From: Mycobacterium ostraviense
Lineage (GTDB): Bacteria > Actinomycetota > Actinomycetes > Mycobacteriales > Mycobacteriaceae
Direction: 5' to 3'
DNA length: 64,000 nt
NCBI RefSeq assembly: GCF_002705925.1
Contig: NZ_NKRE01000001.1
Coordinates: forward strand, 5,115,493 to 5,179,492
Positions 50,451 to 60,006 of this stretch are shown piece by piece. The stretch's first letter is position 1; each line of letters opens with the position of its first letter. Made by a program: the position numbers and the translations under genes. Below the pieces are notes generated by a model, which was not told where the DNA came from, ran no database searches, and saw only the letters and a list, made by a program, of their open reading frames with translations.

Positions 50451-51854
50451 ATGGAGCATTTGACCGCCCTTGACGCGGCTTTTCTCGAGGTCGAAGACTC
50501 CGATCCGCACGTGAGTCTGGCGATCGGCGGACTGTCGATCATCGAGGGGCCGCCGCCGTCCTATGAAGAATTCGTCGCTGCCTTCACGCAGCGTGCTTCG
50601 GCGATTCCGCGCTGCCGGCAGCTGCTGCGGACACACCCGCTGGATCTCGGTCCGCCCGAATGGATGGATGACCCGCACTTCGACATCTCGCGGCATCTGC
50701 ACCGCCTGGCACTGCCACACCCCGGTGGTGACGCCGAACTGTTCGAGATGATTGCCACCGTGATGGAGCGCCGGCTTGACCGTGAGCGGCCGCTATGGGA
50801 CTGCTTCATGATCGAGGGGCTCAGTGATGACCGGTGGGCAGTGCTGACCAAGCTCCACCACTGCATCGCCGACGGGATCGCGACCGCGCAGATGTTGGCG
50901 AGGTTCAACGACGGGGGTGGCGGCGACACCTTCGCCACCGACATCCGCGCCGCCAAGGAACCCGACGGGCATGGGTTTGGCCTGCCGAAGGTCAGCCTCA
51001 ACCCGTTGAACTGGTTCAGCGGGATGGTGCGCGGTGCGATGGATGCGGCCGCAGTAGTCGAGCATGTCGCGGTGGGCGCGGCCGAACTGGCGGGCAGCCT
51101 GCTCAGCCCGGCGCCGGAGTCGTCGCTGCACGGACCGGTCACGGCGATGCGGCGCTACCACGCGGCCCGGGTCCGCTTGGCGGACTTGCGCGAGGTTGCC
51201 CAGGTGTTCGGCGTGACGCTCAATGACGTTGCGCTGGCGGCAATCACCGCCAGCTACCGCCAGCTGATGCTGGACCGCGGGGAACAGCCTGGCCGCGACT
51301 CGCTCCGCACGCTGGTTCCGGTATCGGTGCGGGGGGTGAACCAGTTCAGCGTGACCGACAACAAGGTCTCGGCGATGCTGCCGTTGCTGCCCGTCGATGA
51401 GGCGGACCCGGTGCAGCAGCTGCAGCTGGTGCACAGTCGACTCACCCGGGCGAAAGGCAGCGGCCAGCGTGAAGGAGCCAGCGCGGTCGTTTCGGCGGCC
51501 AGGAACGTCCCGTTTGCCTTCTCGGCGTGGACGATTCGGTTGCTCAGCCATCTGCCGCAGCGCGCGGTTGTCGGCTTGGCCACCAATGTCCCCGGTCCGC
51601 GGAGCGAACAGAAGCTGATGGGCCGGCGGGTGCTGGAAATCCTGCCGATCCCGCCGATCGCCCTGCAGTTGCGCACCGGTGTGGCGATGGTCAGCTACGC
51701 CGACAATTTCGTCTTCGGCATTACGGCGGACTACGACACCGCGCCTGATATCGAAGCGCTGGCGGCGGGCATCGAGGACGGGGTGGCGCGGCTTCTCGAG
51801 GTGAGTCGCACACGACGCGGCAGGCGCGGGCCCAAACCGCGCGTTGCAGGCTGA
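50451..51854 (+). CDS. Tgs-type triacylglycerol synthase (WS/DGAT)
   Basis: A 467-residue acyltransferase. It begins MEHLTALDAAFLEVEDSDPHVSLAIGGLSIIEG and has the catalytic LHHCIADGIA (HHxxxDG, about residue 140). The C-terminal domain shows VTLNDVALAAITASYRQLML, LRTLVPVSVRG, DNKVSAMLPLLPVDEADP and ATNVPGPRSEQKLMGRRV. The N-terminus and C-terminal half are close to mycobacterial Tgs1. It esterifies diacylglycerol with acyl-CoA to form storage triacylglycerol. It is divergent from the ppsA unit over 107 bp, linking gluconeogenic carbon flow with lipid storage. Confidence 0.92.
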   Translation: MEHLTALDAAFLEVEDSDPHVSLAIGGLSIIEGPPPSYEEFVAAFTQRASAIPRCRQLLRTHPLDLGPPEWMDDPHFDISRHLHRLALPHPGGDAELFEMIATVMERRLDRERPLWDCFMIEGLSDDRWAVLTKLHHCIADGIATAQMLARFNDGGGGDTFATDIRAAKEPDGHGFGLPKVSLNPLNWFSGMVRGAMDAAAVVEHVAVGAAELAGSLLSPAPESSLHGPVTAMRRYHAARVRLADLREVAQVFGVTLNDVALAAITASYRQLMLDRGEQPGRDSLRTLVPVSVRGVNQFSVTDNKVSAMLPLLPVDEADPVQQLQLVHSRLTRAKGSGQREGASAVVSAARNVPFAFSAWTIRLLSHLPQRAVVGLATNVPGPRSEQKLMGRRVLEILPIPPIALQLRTGVAMVSYADNFVFGITADYDTAPDIEALAAGIEDGVARLLEVSRTRRGRRGPKPRVAG

Positions 51855-51931
51855 GTTAGACGGGCTGCCGGAACTCTGCGCCCGGGTTGACCCGCAAAAG
51901 CTCTGCGGTCGCGATCAAGGAACTTAGCTGA

Positions 51932-51937
51932 TATAAT
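51932..51937 (+). promoter_or_regulatory. -10 element for leaderless transcript
   Basis: TATAAT lies exactly seven bases before the ATG at 51945. This spacing places the transcription start at or next to the start codon. No ribosome site is present upstream. Leaderless mRNAs are common in mycobacteria and translate well from ATG. Confidence 0.65.
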
Positions 51938-51944
51938 ATCTAGC

Positions 51945-52433
51945 ATGGCTAAACAATTGCATGCGGTCGAAGGTGTCAGCGACGGCGGGCAGCGCGCGCT
52001 GACTATCATTCGTCCGTTGGTAAACCTGTTGCTGCGCACCCCTTTTGCGGGTTCGGCGGGTAAGCACTTTATGGTGTTGAGCTTCACGGGGCGTAAGACA
52101 GGCCGCGAGTATTCGATACCGATAAGTGCCCACTGGTTGGATGACGGTCTTTTCGTCCTCACCCGGATGCGATGGAAGAACAACTTCCGCAACGGCGCCA
52201 CCGCCGAGATCTATTACGAGGGCAAGCCGATGACCATGCACGGCGAACTCATCGAAGACCGTGCGACCGTCGCCGCTCTCGTCCACCGCTGCGCCGAGTC
52301 CTATGGGGTCAGGCGCGCGCAACTCATCATTGGATTGAAGTTCCGCGACAAGCGCATACCCTCAGTCGAGGAGTTCGCCGAGGCGGCCGAACGTCTGAAG
52401 TGGGCCGTTGTCCGGTTTACGCCGGCCGACTAA
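51945..52433 (+). CDS. Nitroreductase family deazaflavin (F420)-dependent protein
   Basis: A 162-residue split-barrel protein of the Ddn/DUF385 type: GKHFMVLSFTGRKTGREYSIPISAHWLDDGLFVL, then NFRNGATAEIYYEGKPMTMHGELIED. The TGRKTGxxYxxP segment is the usual phosphate/F420-contacting strand in this family. Members reduce quinones, nitro compounds or bind haem/fatty acid; which applies here is unknown. It is expressed from a TATAAT promoter placed for a leaderless message. Tgs lies just upstream on the same strand, 90 bp away, but the separate promoter implies independent control. Confidence 0.85.
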   Translation: MAKQLHAVEGVSDGGQRALTIIRPLVNLLLRTPFAGSAGKHFMVLSFTGRKTGREYSIPISAHWLDDGLFVLTRMRWKNNFRNGATAEIYYEGKPMTMHGELIEDRATVAALVHRCAESYGVRRAQLIIGLKFRDKRIPSVEEFAEAAERLKWAVVRFTPAD

Positions 52434-52639
52434 CGGCGGGCCGTTTGGTCGGTGACATGCCGGCTCCGGGGTCGCCTTGCGATTGTGGTGTCGCGCATCC
52501 CTGTTGGCCGCCGGTTCGTCGCCGCCGCTCGTCGCCGCGACACTGTAATCACGCAGACGACGCGCCGATGGCGGTCGTCGTGGCTTCAGTCTCGATGAAC
52601 GCGAACCACGGTGGTCCCAGCGCTGGTTAGCATGCCGTC

Positions 52640-52845
52640 TTCAGCAAGACACGCCGATCGGCTGCGCAGACCGCGTTCCCGCTGCTTGCGTCAGCTCCTC
52701 GTAGGCCCGCATCGTCAGGTGGGCAAGGCGCGTCGGGTCGCCGATCGCCGCGGTGTTGGCGATGAAGCCGAAATCCATGCTGTCGTGGTAGGACGCCAGG
52801 GCGGAATTGGGCCCGATCGAGGCGGCGAGCGCGGAGACGGCTAGA
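52640..52845 (-). pseudogene. C-terminal remnant of a WS/DGAT gene
   Basis: The minus-strand frame gives SALAASIGPNSALASYHDSMDFGFIANTAAIGDPTRLAHLTMRAYEELTQAAG and ends at a TGA (52640-52642). This is the usual ending of a WS/DGAT C-terminal domain. Upstream the frame meets a stop, and no HHxxxDG motif or N-terminal domain is present. Only about 65 codons of a former gene remain, the fourth WS/DGAT locus in this window. The stretch 52846-53130 holds no gene that I can support. Confidence 0.65.
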
Positions 52846-53129
52846 TGCCCAGCAAGCCGGCGAGTCCGGCAGCAGCTATGAAAGGGCCAGTGGCGGAGTC
52901 GGTTTGGTCATCATGCGGCTCCCATCCGAAAATCGTGCCGGTTGAGCGCTATCGGGACGAGGCTCGATCGGAGATGCTGTCTGGCGAAGGTCGCTGCCGG
53001 CCAGGGGATTAGGGCGTCGCTCTGACAGTCGTAAGTCCCTGCGACGGTGCACAGGTATGACGAACACGCCGGTCGGGGATTCCAGAGCGCTGCGCAGTTC
53101 CCAGCCAGGGAACAACCTCGAAACGGCTG

Positions 53130-53596
53130 TCAATAGATGAGCTGGACTAATCCGCTATCCGCTGCCGCCGCCGGCTGCGGATGCCAGGTGGCCGGCAACA
53201 TCGGCACCTGCGCGCCATCACCGAACTCGGCACCTCGTACAGTGGCCAACCCACCAGCCTGCACACCGGCCCCTTCGGCAGTGCCGGCAAATCCTAATGA
53301 CCCAGCACCCAGGTGGCTGGCCGTCGCCGACACCAACTGCGACTGCGACACCACCGCCGATACGCCCGCCACCGGCTCCACCGCAGCGACTTCCGTGGCC
53401 GCCACCGGAGTTGCCGCAGCCATAGCCGTCAATGGAGCGGTCGCACGGTGCCCAACGACACCGGATCGGCCGCCGGTGCCAGCACCGCGGAAATCACCGG
53501 TGCGGCAGCGGCATGCGCGGCCGCCAGCCGAGCGCTGAGCGCCTCCACCGCGGCCGCCGGACCCGCCAGGCCTTCAGGAACCACCCACAACGTCAC
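53130..53596 (-). pseudogene. PE family gene, truncated and frame-disrupted
   Basis: The GTG at 53596 (AAGGGG upstream) starts VTLWVVPEGLAGPAAAVEALSARLAAAHAAAAPVISAVLAPAADPVSL, the first half of a PE domain of the PE5/PE15 kind. The frame stops at 53429 after 55 residues instead of about 100. A second frame begins at that point (TTG overlapping the stop) and encodes VSAVVSQSQLV...LGAGSLGFAGTAEGAGVQAGGLATVRGAEFGDGAQVPMLPATWHPQP. That ending resembles the tail of PPE-like proteins. An internal deletion seems to have joined a PE start to another protein's end. No working PE protein is expected. Confidence 0.65.
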
Positions 53597-53676
53597 GGCC
53601 GCAACCCCTTGCGATGGATTTCCCACGGCTTGTCGCCGCGCATACGCCTGTATTGAATCGAACACAACTGTATTGG

Positions 53677-53701
53677 ACACAGTTGCATACATCAACTGTG
53701 T
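53677..53701. promoter_or_regulatory. Perfect 9-bp palindrome upstream of the PE gene
   Basis: ACACAGTTG (53677-53685) and CAACTGTGT (53693-53701) form a perfect inverted repeat around a 7-base spacer. It lies about 80-105 bp upstream of the PE start. On the minus strand a TTGATG and a TACAGT are spaced 17 bases apart across it, so the repeat covers a possible -35 element. This looks like an operator for a dimeric repressor or activator. Confidence 0.55.
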
Positions 53702-53877
53702 GTGTGTCAATCCCCGGTTTCGGTTCGGCGACCCGACTGCTGCGGTGTCGCTGTACGTGCCGACGAGCGTCGCACCCAGGCGCTGCGGGCAAGTCGTCGT
53801 CAAACGCAGTCGCGTGGTTGTGTCGGTTGGCGCTTGAGGGCAGCTCCTGCTAACCCGGCGCAGTCCACCTGCCCTGC

Positions 53878-55773
53878 CTACTTCTGCCGAAGCGCCACAA
53901 TCTGGTCATTGCGGCCGCCGACGTAGACAGTGCCCATGTTGTCGACTGCCAAGCCCCAGGGATTGTCCAGGCCGGTGAAGTGCAGCTCGACTTGCGTCGA
54001 CGAGCCTGGCGGGAGTTTGAGTATCCGGCCGTTGCCCTTGCTGGTGACGTAGACCGCGCCCTCGCTGTCCACCGTGACGCCGCCGGGTTGCTTGAGACTG
54101 GTAAAGGGCAGCGTGACTTGGGTTGTCGCGCCGGCCGGCAACGCCAGAACCCGATTGTTGCCGCCGTCGGCCACGATCACCGTTCCGCTGCTGTCCACTA
54201 CCAAACCGGTCGGATCGCTAAGGCCGGTGAAGGGTAGTTCGAACTGTGTCTTCGAACCGGCGTAAAGTCCGACCACGCGATTCTTCGCAGTGTCGGTGAC
54301 GTAGACGGTGCGGCTGCTGTCCACCGACAACCCGGTCGGATTGCTGAGGTCGGTAAAGGGCAGGGTGATTTGGGTTTTCGAGCCGGTGGGAAGTACGACA
54401 ACCCGCTTGTTGCCGGCGTCGTTGACGTAGACGGTGCCGCTGTCGTCTGCTGTCACACCGGTCGGATAGCTGAGCCCGTCGAAAGGTAGTACGACCGGTG
54501 TGGTTGAGCCCGCGAACAACGCCAGTATCCGATTGTGCTGGGTATCACCGACGTAGACCGTGCCGCCACTGTCGACCGACAGACCGTGCGGGTCACGAAG
54601 GCCGGTGAAAGGTAGCACCACCTGCTGAAATTCGCCGAGTTCTGGACTCAGCTTGCTGACGGTGATCATGGCCGCAACAGTCACAGCCACCATGGGCAGC
54701 GCAGCGGCCCAGATGACGACAGCCTTGCGGCGCCACCATGGCCGCGACGGCCGTGTCATCTTGGCCGGCGGTGCCGCGGCGGGTTCTTGCGCAGGGACTG
54801 CGAGCGCCTCTGCCAGCCGCCGCGGCATCGTCGGCGGTGCCGGGACATGCTGCGGTGGCGACCGTGGCGCGACCTGTGGTTGAACGCGAGTGTCAGGGTG
54901 GGCGTGGGCATCGACGAGGTAGGGGATTGGCGGCTGCGGCCGAACGGACGGCTGCGGCGCAGGCGTGGTCAGGGCGTCGTGGGCGGCTCGCGCCAATTCG
55001 ACTGCGGTCTCGTAGCGGTCGCGGGGATTCTTGGCCATGCCTTTGGCGATGACCATGTCCAGCTTCACCGGGAGCCCAGGAATGGTGCTCGACGGCCGTG
55101 GCGGTGGCGTCTCGAGGTGGCTGGTGATCTGTTGTTCCAGGCTGTCACCGGGGAATGGGTGCTGCGCGGTCAAGCACTCATAGAGCACACAGGCCAATGA
55201 GTAGATATCCGAGCGGGCGTCGACCTGTCCCATGCTGAGCCGTTCCGGGGCCATGTAATGGCAGGTTCCGATCACATCGCCGACCGTTGTCAAGCCCAGT
55301 TCGCCCGCCGCGCGCGCGATTCCGAAATCGATCAGATACGCGAAGTCGTCGACGTCGAGCAAAATGTTTGACGGCTTGACGTCCCGGTGCAACAGCCCAT
55401 CCCGGTGCGCGGCCTGCAGCGCCTTGGCAACCTGCTCGATGATGCGCACCGCCCGCATCGGCGGCAGCGGCCCGCGGCTGAGCACCGACTGTAGGTCGCG
55501 GCCCTCGATCAACCGCATGTCCACGAACAGCCGTCCGTTGACCTCCCCGTAGGTGTGGATCGGGATGAGATGTGGGTTGCTCAATCGTGCGGCGGCATGA
55601 GCTTCGCGACGGAACCGCTGCTGGAACACCTCGTCGTCGGAAATCTCGGCGGGCAGGATCTTGAGTGCGACGACCCGGTCGGTGACCGTGTCATAGGCCC
55701 GCCACACCTCGCCCATGCCGCCGCGGCCCAATAGCTCGGTCAGCCGGTACCTCCCGAACGAAGTTCCCTCCAC
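53878..55773 (-). CDS. pknD: Serine/threonine protein kinase PknD
   Basis: A 631-residue receptor kinase. The intracellular kinase domain (about 1-270) has YRLTELLGRGGMGEVWRAYD, the Lys in VALKILP, the catalytic loop LLHRDVKPSNILLD and IDFGIAR, plus YMAPERL. A Pro-rich juxtamembrane stretch follows. One membrane helix lies around 345-365 (VVIWAAALPMVAVTVAAMITV). The extracellular part is a six-bladed NHL-type beta-propeller with repeats such as LSNPTGLSVDSSRTVYVTDTAKNRVV. This architecture matches M. tuberculosis PknD. The GTG start has GGAGG five bases upstream. The kinase senses an external ligand, not identified. Confidence 0.95.
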   Translation of the reverse strand: MEGTSFGRYRLTELLGRGGMGEVWRAYDTVTDRVVALKILPAEISDDEVFQQRFRREAHAAARLSNPHLIPIHTYGEVNGRLFVDMRLIEGRDLQSVLSRGPLPPMRAVRIIEQVAKALQAAHRDGLLHRDVKPSNILLDVDDFAYLIDFGIARAAGELGLTTVGDVIGTCHYMAPERLSMGQVDARSDIYSLACVLYECLTAQHPFPGDSLEQQITSHLETPPPRPSSTIPGLPVKLDMVIAKGMAKNPRDRYETAVELARAAHDALTTPAPQPSVRPQPPIPYLVDAHAHPDTRVQPQVAPRSPPQHVPAPPTMPRRLAEALAVPAQEPAAAPPAKMTRPSRPWWRRKAVVIWAAALPMVAVTVAAMITVSKLSPELGEFQQVVLPFTGLRDPHGLSVDSGGTVYVGDTQHNRILALFAGSTTPVVLPFDGLSYPTGVTADDSGTVYVNDAGNKRVVVLPTGSKTQITLPFTDLSNPTGLSVDSSRTVYVTDTAKNRVVGLYAGSKTQFELPFTGLSDPTGLVVDSSGTVIVADGGNNRVLALPAGATTQVTLPFTSLKQPGGVTVDSEGAVYVTSKGNGRILKLPPGSSTQVELHFTGLDNPWGLAVDNMGTVYVGGRNDQIVALRQK

Positions 55774-56034
55774 CGAGCCCTCCCAGCAACCGCCAGCAAC
55801 TGGCCAGACCATACGCGGCACCGGCAACAGTTGCAGGCATTTCGATGCGCCACGGCGCTACCGATCCGCGCTCGCGTTGTGGACCAGCCACTACGAAACT
55901 ACCGGTCCGCTACGGCTGGGGGCTGTTACGTGTGGCTGTTGGCCGAAGGCTGGCACCGCCTGCTGGCCGCACGGTCCGTAATAGTGACGGGCAGACACCC
56001 GCTGCCAGCTGCTCGTGCACCCGGCCAAGCTCAA

Positions 56035-59000
56035 CAACGTTGCGCATACCCGATCGCCTCCTCGGTGGACAGTCGCGCACCCTCCGCCCGGAAGGCATCG
56101 AAATCGCTCTGCCCCAACGCCTCTCGGACAGCGGCGACGGCAGCGTCATAACCGGCTTGATACATCGGGAAGCCGGGGGTGTCCCATGCGTCGCCCGATC
56201 GACTCCGCCGCGCCCAGCAGCCGCGCCGCGTACGCATGGTTGTCGTCGTTGACAGCAAGGCGGGCAAGGCATTCCAGCGTGTCGTCCACTCGCAGGTATC
56301 CCTGGGTGCCGGCGGCGACGGTCAGGGCATCGTGGGCGTCGCGTGCGGCCTGCTCCGGCTCGTCCTGCGCGATCCCGATAAAAGCCCCCGCCAGCAGCGC
56401 CATCATGCGATACCAACCGGGCACGAGCATCTCGTCCGCGAAACGCCGAGCAGCGCTCGGGTCATGGCACGCTAACTAAGCCGAAGTTACTGCTGGTCGG
56501 TGGGGGAAATGGGGTGCTGAGCTGGGGTTTGTGGTGATGTGGACAGAATAATGTAGCCACTAAACATGGCGTGTTGCTGCTACTGGTAGGTCCCCCTAAC
56601 CATCCCCGCGTAGCCACAAACACAAACCAGAAAACCAATAAAACCCCAGTTCAGAGCCAAAATCTCTTACCAAACAGCCTTAACTTCGGACTAAGCCTCC
56701 GGCAACGGGGCAACGCTCCTTGTGAACACCTCGCGTAGCGGATTGGTCTGCTGCAGGGCCGTCTCGGCTGCTTTCCTGGCCGCCGCGGCGTCGCCGCGCG
56801 CCAGGGCGTCGTTGGCGAACGCCGAGTACACCGCGTCGGCGAAGTAACCGCCCATCGTGGTCGCCGCCGCCAACGCGGACTGCGCTGCCGCGTGTGCAGC
56901 GTCGGCCTGGCCGTGGAATCCGAGCACCTCGCTGAGGCTCACGTAACTGAAGACCGCCATGGTGAGGTCACCGACCGCCTCGGCCTCCTCGGTCACCGAA
57001 CAAGCTACCTTGGCCGCGTGGTCGAGGTTCCCTTGAATCATCAACGCGGTGCTCAGCCACGCCCGGCAGTTCCGGGAGAAGAACCGGTCGTCCAGCGCAT
57101 CGGCGAGGTCACGTCCCTGCTCGGCGGCCGAGATCGCCGGGACGGGTTCGCCGCGCATGACTGCCGCGGTCTAGCTGAAGATTTGGCACAGGCTTCGCCG
57201 ATCACCGATCGCGCGGACCAGATCGATCGCCTCGTCGAAGTAGGGCCGGGACAGCGCGGGATCGTAGAGGGCAAGCATTCCGCAGGCGATCAGGCGCGGG
57301 CAATGAGTGCGGGGTCACCGAGGTCGCGTGCGACGGCCAGCGCCTCCTGCGCTCGTCCCAGCTCCGCCGGTTTGCCGACCCAGCTGGCGAGGATGCAGTA
57401 CTGGGCCACTGCTCCCGCCCACACCGCCGGTGCTATTGCCGAGTGATCCTCGTCGGCCAATATGGCCGATAGCCCGGCCAGCGCCGCTTCGACGCGTCCG
57501 CCCCGTAACCACAAGGGCCGCGACGACAGAATGAGCTGCAACGCGGTGTCCAGGTCGCCGCTTTCCCGGCTCCAGGTGAATGCGGCTCGGAGATTGTCGA
57601 TTTCGGTTTGCGCCCAATGCAGTAGCCGCTCGTCGGCCCAGTGACCCTGCGCCTGCAATTCGGTGGCCATACCCGTGTAGTAGTCGCGGTGCCGGGTGCG
57701 CACGTCGTCGGTCTCGCCGGATTCGTCGAGCTTGTCCAACGCGCTGCCGCACGGTATCCAGTAACAGTATCGCATCCCGTAGCCGGTGTCGTCGGCGACG
57801 ACCAGGGACTTGTCGACCAACAGGCCCAGTTGGTCAAGAAGCTGGTAGCTTTCGACTGCGGTGCCGGCGCCGACGGCTTGGGCGGCGTCGACGCCGCAGT
57901 CAACAACGCATGCGACCAATCCAGCGAGGCCCGCAGCGTCTGCTGGCGGCGCACCGCGGTGCGCGCACCCTCGGTGAGTAACCGGAACCGGTCATGCAGG
58001 CCGTCCACGATCTGCTGCAACGACAGCGCCCGAATACGCGCCGCAGCAAGCTCGATCGCCAGCGGCATGCCGTCCAAGCGCCGGCAGATCTCTTGAGCCA
58101 GCGCGAGATTGTCGTCGCCGACACCGAACTCGGGGCGGGCGTGGCGGGCGCGGTCAGTGAACAACTCGACGGCCTCGTCGGTCACGGACAACGACGGCAC
58201 CCGCCAGCTCAGCTCGCCGGGCACCCCCAGCGGCTCACGGCTGGTGGCCAGGATCGTCAACCACGGGCACGCCGCCAGCAGCGCGACCACTATGGTCCCG
58301 CAGGCGTCGAGCAGATGCTCGCAATTATCAAGCAGCAGCAGCGCTTTGCGCTCGCCGAGGAATCGGACCAGCAAGTCCATGGTGGAGCGGCCCGGCTGAT
58401 CGGGCAGACCCAACGTGCGTGCGACGGTCACCGGTGCGACGGCAGGGTTGGTGATCGGAGCCAAGTCGACCTAACCACAGCCCTTCGGGGAACTCGGTAG
58501 CGAGTTGAGCGCCGACCTGTACCGCAAGGCGGGTCTTGCCGGCACCCCCGGCCCCGGTCAACGTCACCAGCCGCTCGCCGGTCAACAGCCGGTGCAACTC
58601 CGCCATTTCGGCCTGGCGCCCGACGAACGTCGTCAACTGAGCCGGAAGATTATGTGACGCAACAACATTGCGGATGCGTCGCGGTGGGAAGTCGTTGCGC
58701 AAGTCGGGATGGCACAGCTGGACGACGCGTTCCGGGCGTGGCAGATCCCGCAATGGGTGGTTACCCAGATCGGCCAGCCACACCCCGTCGGGGAGGTGAT
58801 CGACCACCAGCGGTTCGGTCGCCCCGGACAGCACACGGTTTGGCCGCCATGGGCCAGATCGCGCAGCCGCGCGGTGCGGTTGATTGTCGGTCCGGCGTAG
58901 TTGGCCTCGTCGCGCAACTGGATCTCGCCGGGTGTGGATCCCGATGCGCAGCCGGATCGGGCGCAGCGGTGCTCGTTGCAACTCCAACGCGCAGGCCACC

Positions 59001-59224
59001 GCGTCGCTGGCGCGGGCGAAGGCGGCCACAAAACTGTCACCCTCGCCCTGTTCCAGCGGGCGTACCCCGTCGTGAGCGGCGATGGCCTGGTCGGCGGTGC
59101 GGTTGAGCTGGGCCAGCGCGGTGGTCATCGTCTCGGGCTGGGTTTCCCACAGCCGCGTCGAACCCTCGACATCAGCCAGCAGCAGCGTCACCGTACCTGT
59201 CGGCAGCAACTTGCTCACGCCCAT
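56035..59224 (-). pseudogene. Adenylate cyclase/ATPase regulator of the LuxR class, degraded
   Basis: Fragments in order on the minus strand describe one large protein. A class III cyclase domain (TVTLLLADVEGSTRLWE, LEQGEGDSFVAAFARASDAV, GEIQLRDEANYAGPTINRTARL) is followed by an AAA/NB-ARC-like ATPase (LVTLTGAGGAGKTRLAVQVGAQLA, LLLLDNCEHLLDA, GMPLAIELAAARI). TPR-like helical repeats (WLSTALMIQGNLDHAAKVA, ECLARLAVNDDNHAYAARLLGAAE) come last. At least five frame changes or stops interrupt it, and a 209-bp element is inserted at 56481. The C-terminal LuxR DNA-binding domain expected in this family is missing. M. tuberculosis has intact relatives (for example Rv0386 and Rv2488c). The gene is dead. 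Confidence 0.85.
56481..56689. mobile_element. 209-bp MITE-like element with 6-bp target duplication
   Basis: The ends read CCGAAGTTA and TAACTTCGG as perfect 9-bp inverted repeats. Weaker pairing continues inwards for about 50 bases (GCTGAGCTGGGGTTT against CTCTGAACTGGGGTTT). ACTAAG flanks both sides (56475-56480 and 56690-56695) as a direct repeat. The element has no coding capacity. It interrupts the decayed cyclase/ATPase gene exactly between PLPEA and DPSAARRF. These features together are the signature of a small non-autonomous transposon. Confidence 0.8.
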
Positions 59225-59409
59225 TCATCCGAGGTCAGCGGCGGAATCGCCGTGTTGGCTCATGGTATCCAGCATTGGGGCCCGCGCGTGCTCAGGCAGA
59301 TCAGATCCGTTGCCACCGAGCGGCTGCTCCGCCGGATCGGTCGCACCTTGACCCGCCTGGCCCGCCGCGGAAGTCCGTTCTTGTCAGAGGCGCTGCGTAC
59401 CTTCCGGTT

Positions 59410-59730
59410 ATGAGTTCCAGACAGAATTCCAGGTCCGGGGATGGTGGCGGATTCGGTGTGCTGCTGGGGTTGCTGGCGCTGGCGTTCATCGTCACGTTCA
59501 TCCGGTGGATTCTGGGTGCCATTGCCCTCGTCGGCCTTTTCTTTCTCGTGCGGGCCGTCGTGCTGCACTTCCGCAAACACGCCGACGCCAATGCCCGCCG
59601 TCACGCTGCCATCGCCGCTCGTGCCGATCAGCAGCACCACTGGGTGTTGCGCGGCGACGATCGCGGCATCTATGGGACCGAAGGCGCCGAAATCATGCAT
59701 CAACTGCGGCGCATCGACAGTGCCCGATAA
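59410..59730 (+). CDS. Small membrane protein
   Basis: A 106-residue protein with a Ser/Gly-rich N-terminus and two adjacent hydrophobic helices (FGVLLGLLALAFIVTFIRWILGAIALVGLFFLVRAVVL, about residues 15-50). A basic, His-rich tail follows (HFRKHADANARRHAAIAARADQQHHWVLRGDDRGIYG). The function is unknown. The tail looks cytoplasmic by the positive-inside rule. The ATG at 59410 is the first Met of the hydrophobic protein; no strong ribosome site is seen. It stands alone between the dead cyclase gene and a HAD hydrolase. Confidence 0.75.
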   Translation: MSSRQNSRSGDGGGFGVLLGLLALAFIVTFIRWILGAIALVGLFFLVRAVVLHFRKHADANARRHAAIAARADQQHHWVLRGDDRGIYGTEGAEIMHQLRRIDSAR

Positions 59731-60006
59731 CGGCTCGCTGTCAACGGGGGTATGCTCGCCCGATTCGCAGTCGCGCCGTTGCGCTGCAGAATGAAAAGAT
59801 ATTTCCTGACGGAGATTGAAAGTCGGATATCTATCTCGAGCGGGCGCCCGAACGGTCCCGGCTCATGCCGCAATTCCCGTTGCTGTCAGCACAAATGTCG
59901 CGCCGTAGCATAGGTGGTCAAACATCAGGCAACCGACGTTGGATCCGCCGAAAGTTTTCTTGGCACGCCATACCACGGTTTGCGGGTGAGGCTGCATGAT
60001 GAACCC

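Noticed and set aside
52876..53133. 85-codon minus-strand frame upstream of the WS/DGAT remnant
   Set aside because: No ribosome site, composition bias or domain supports it; it may be decayed DNA.
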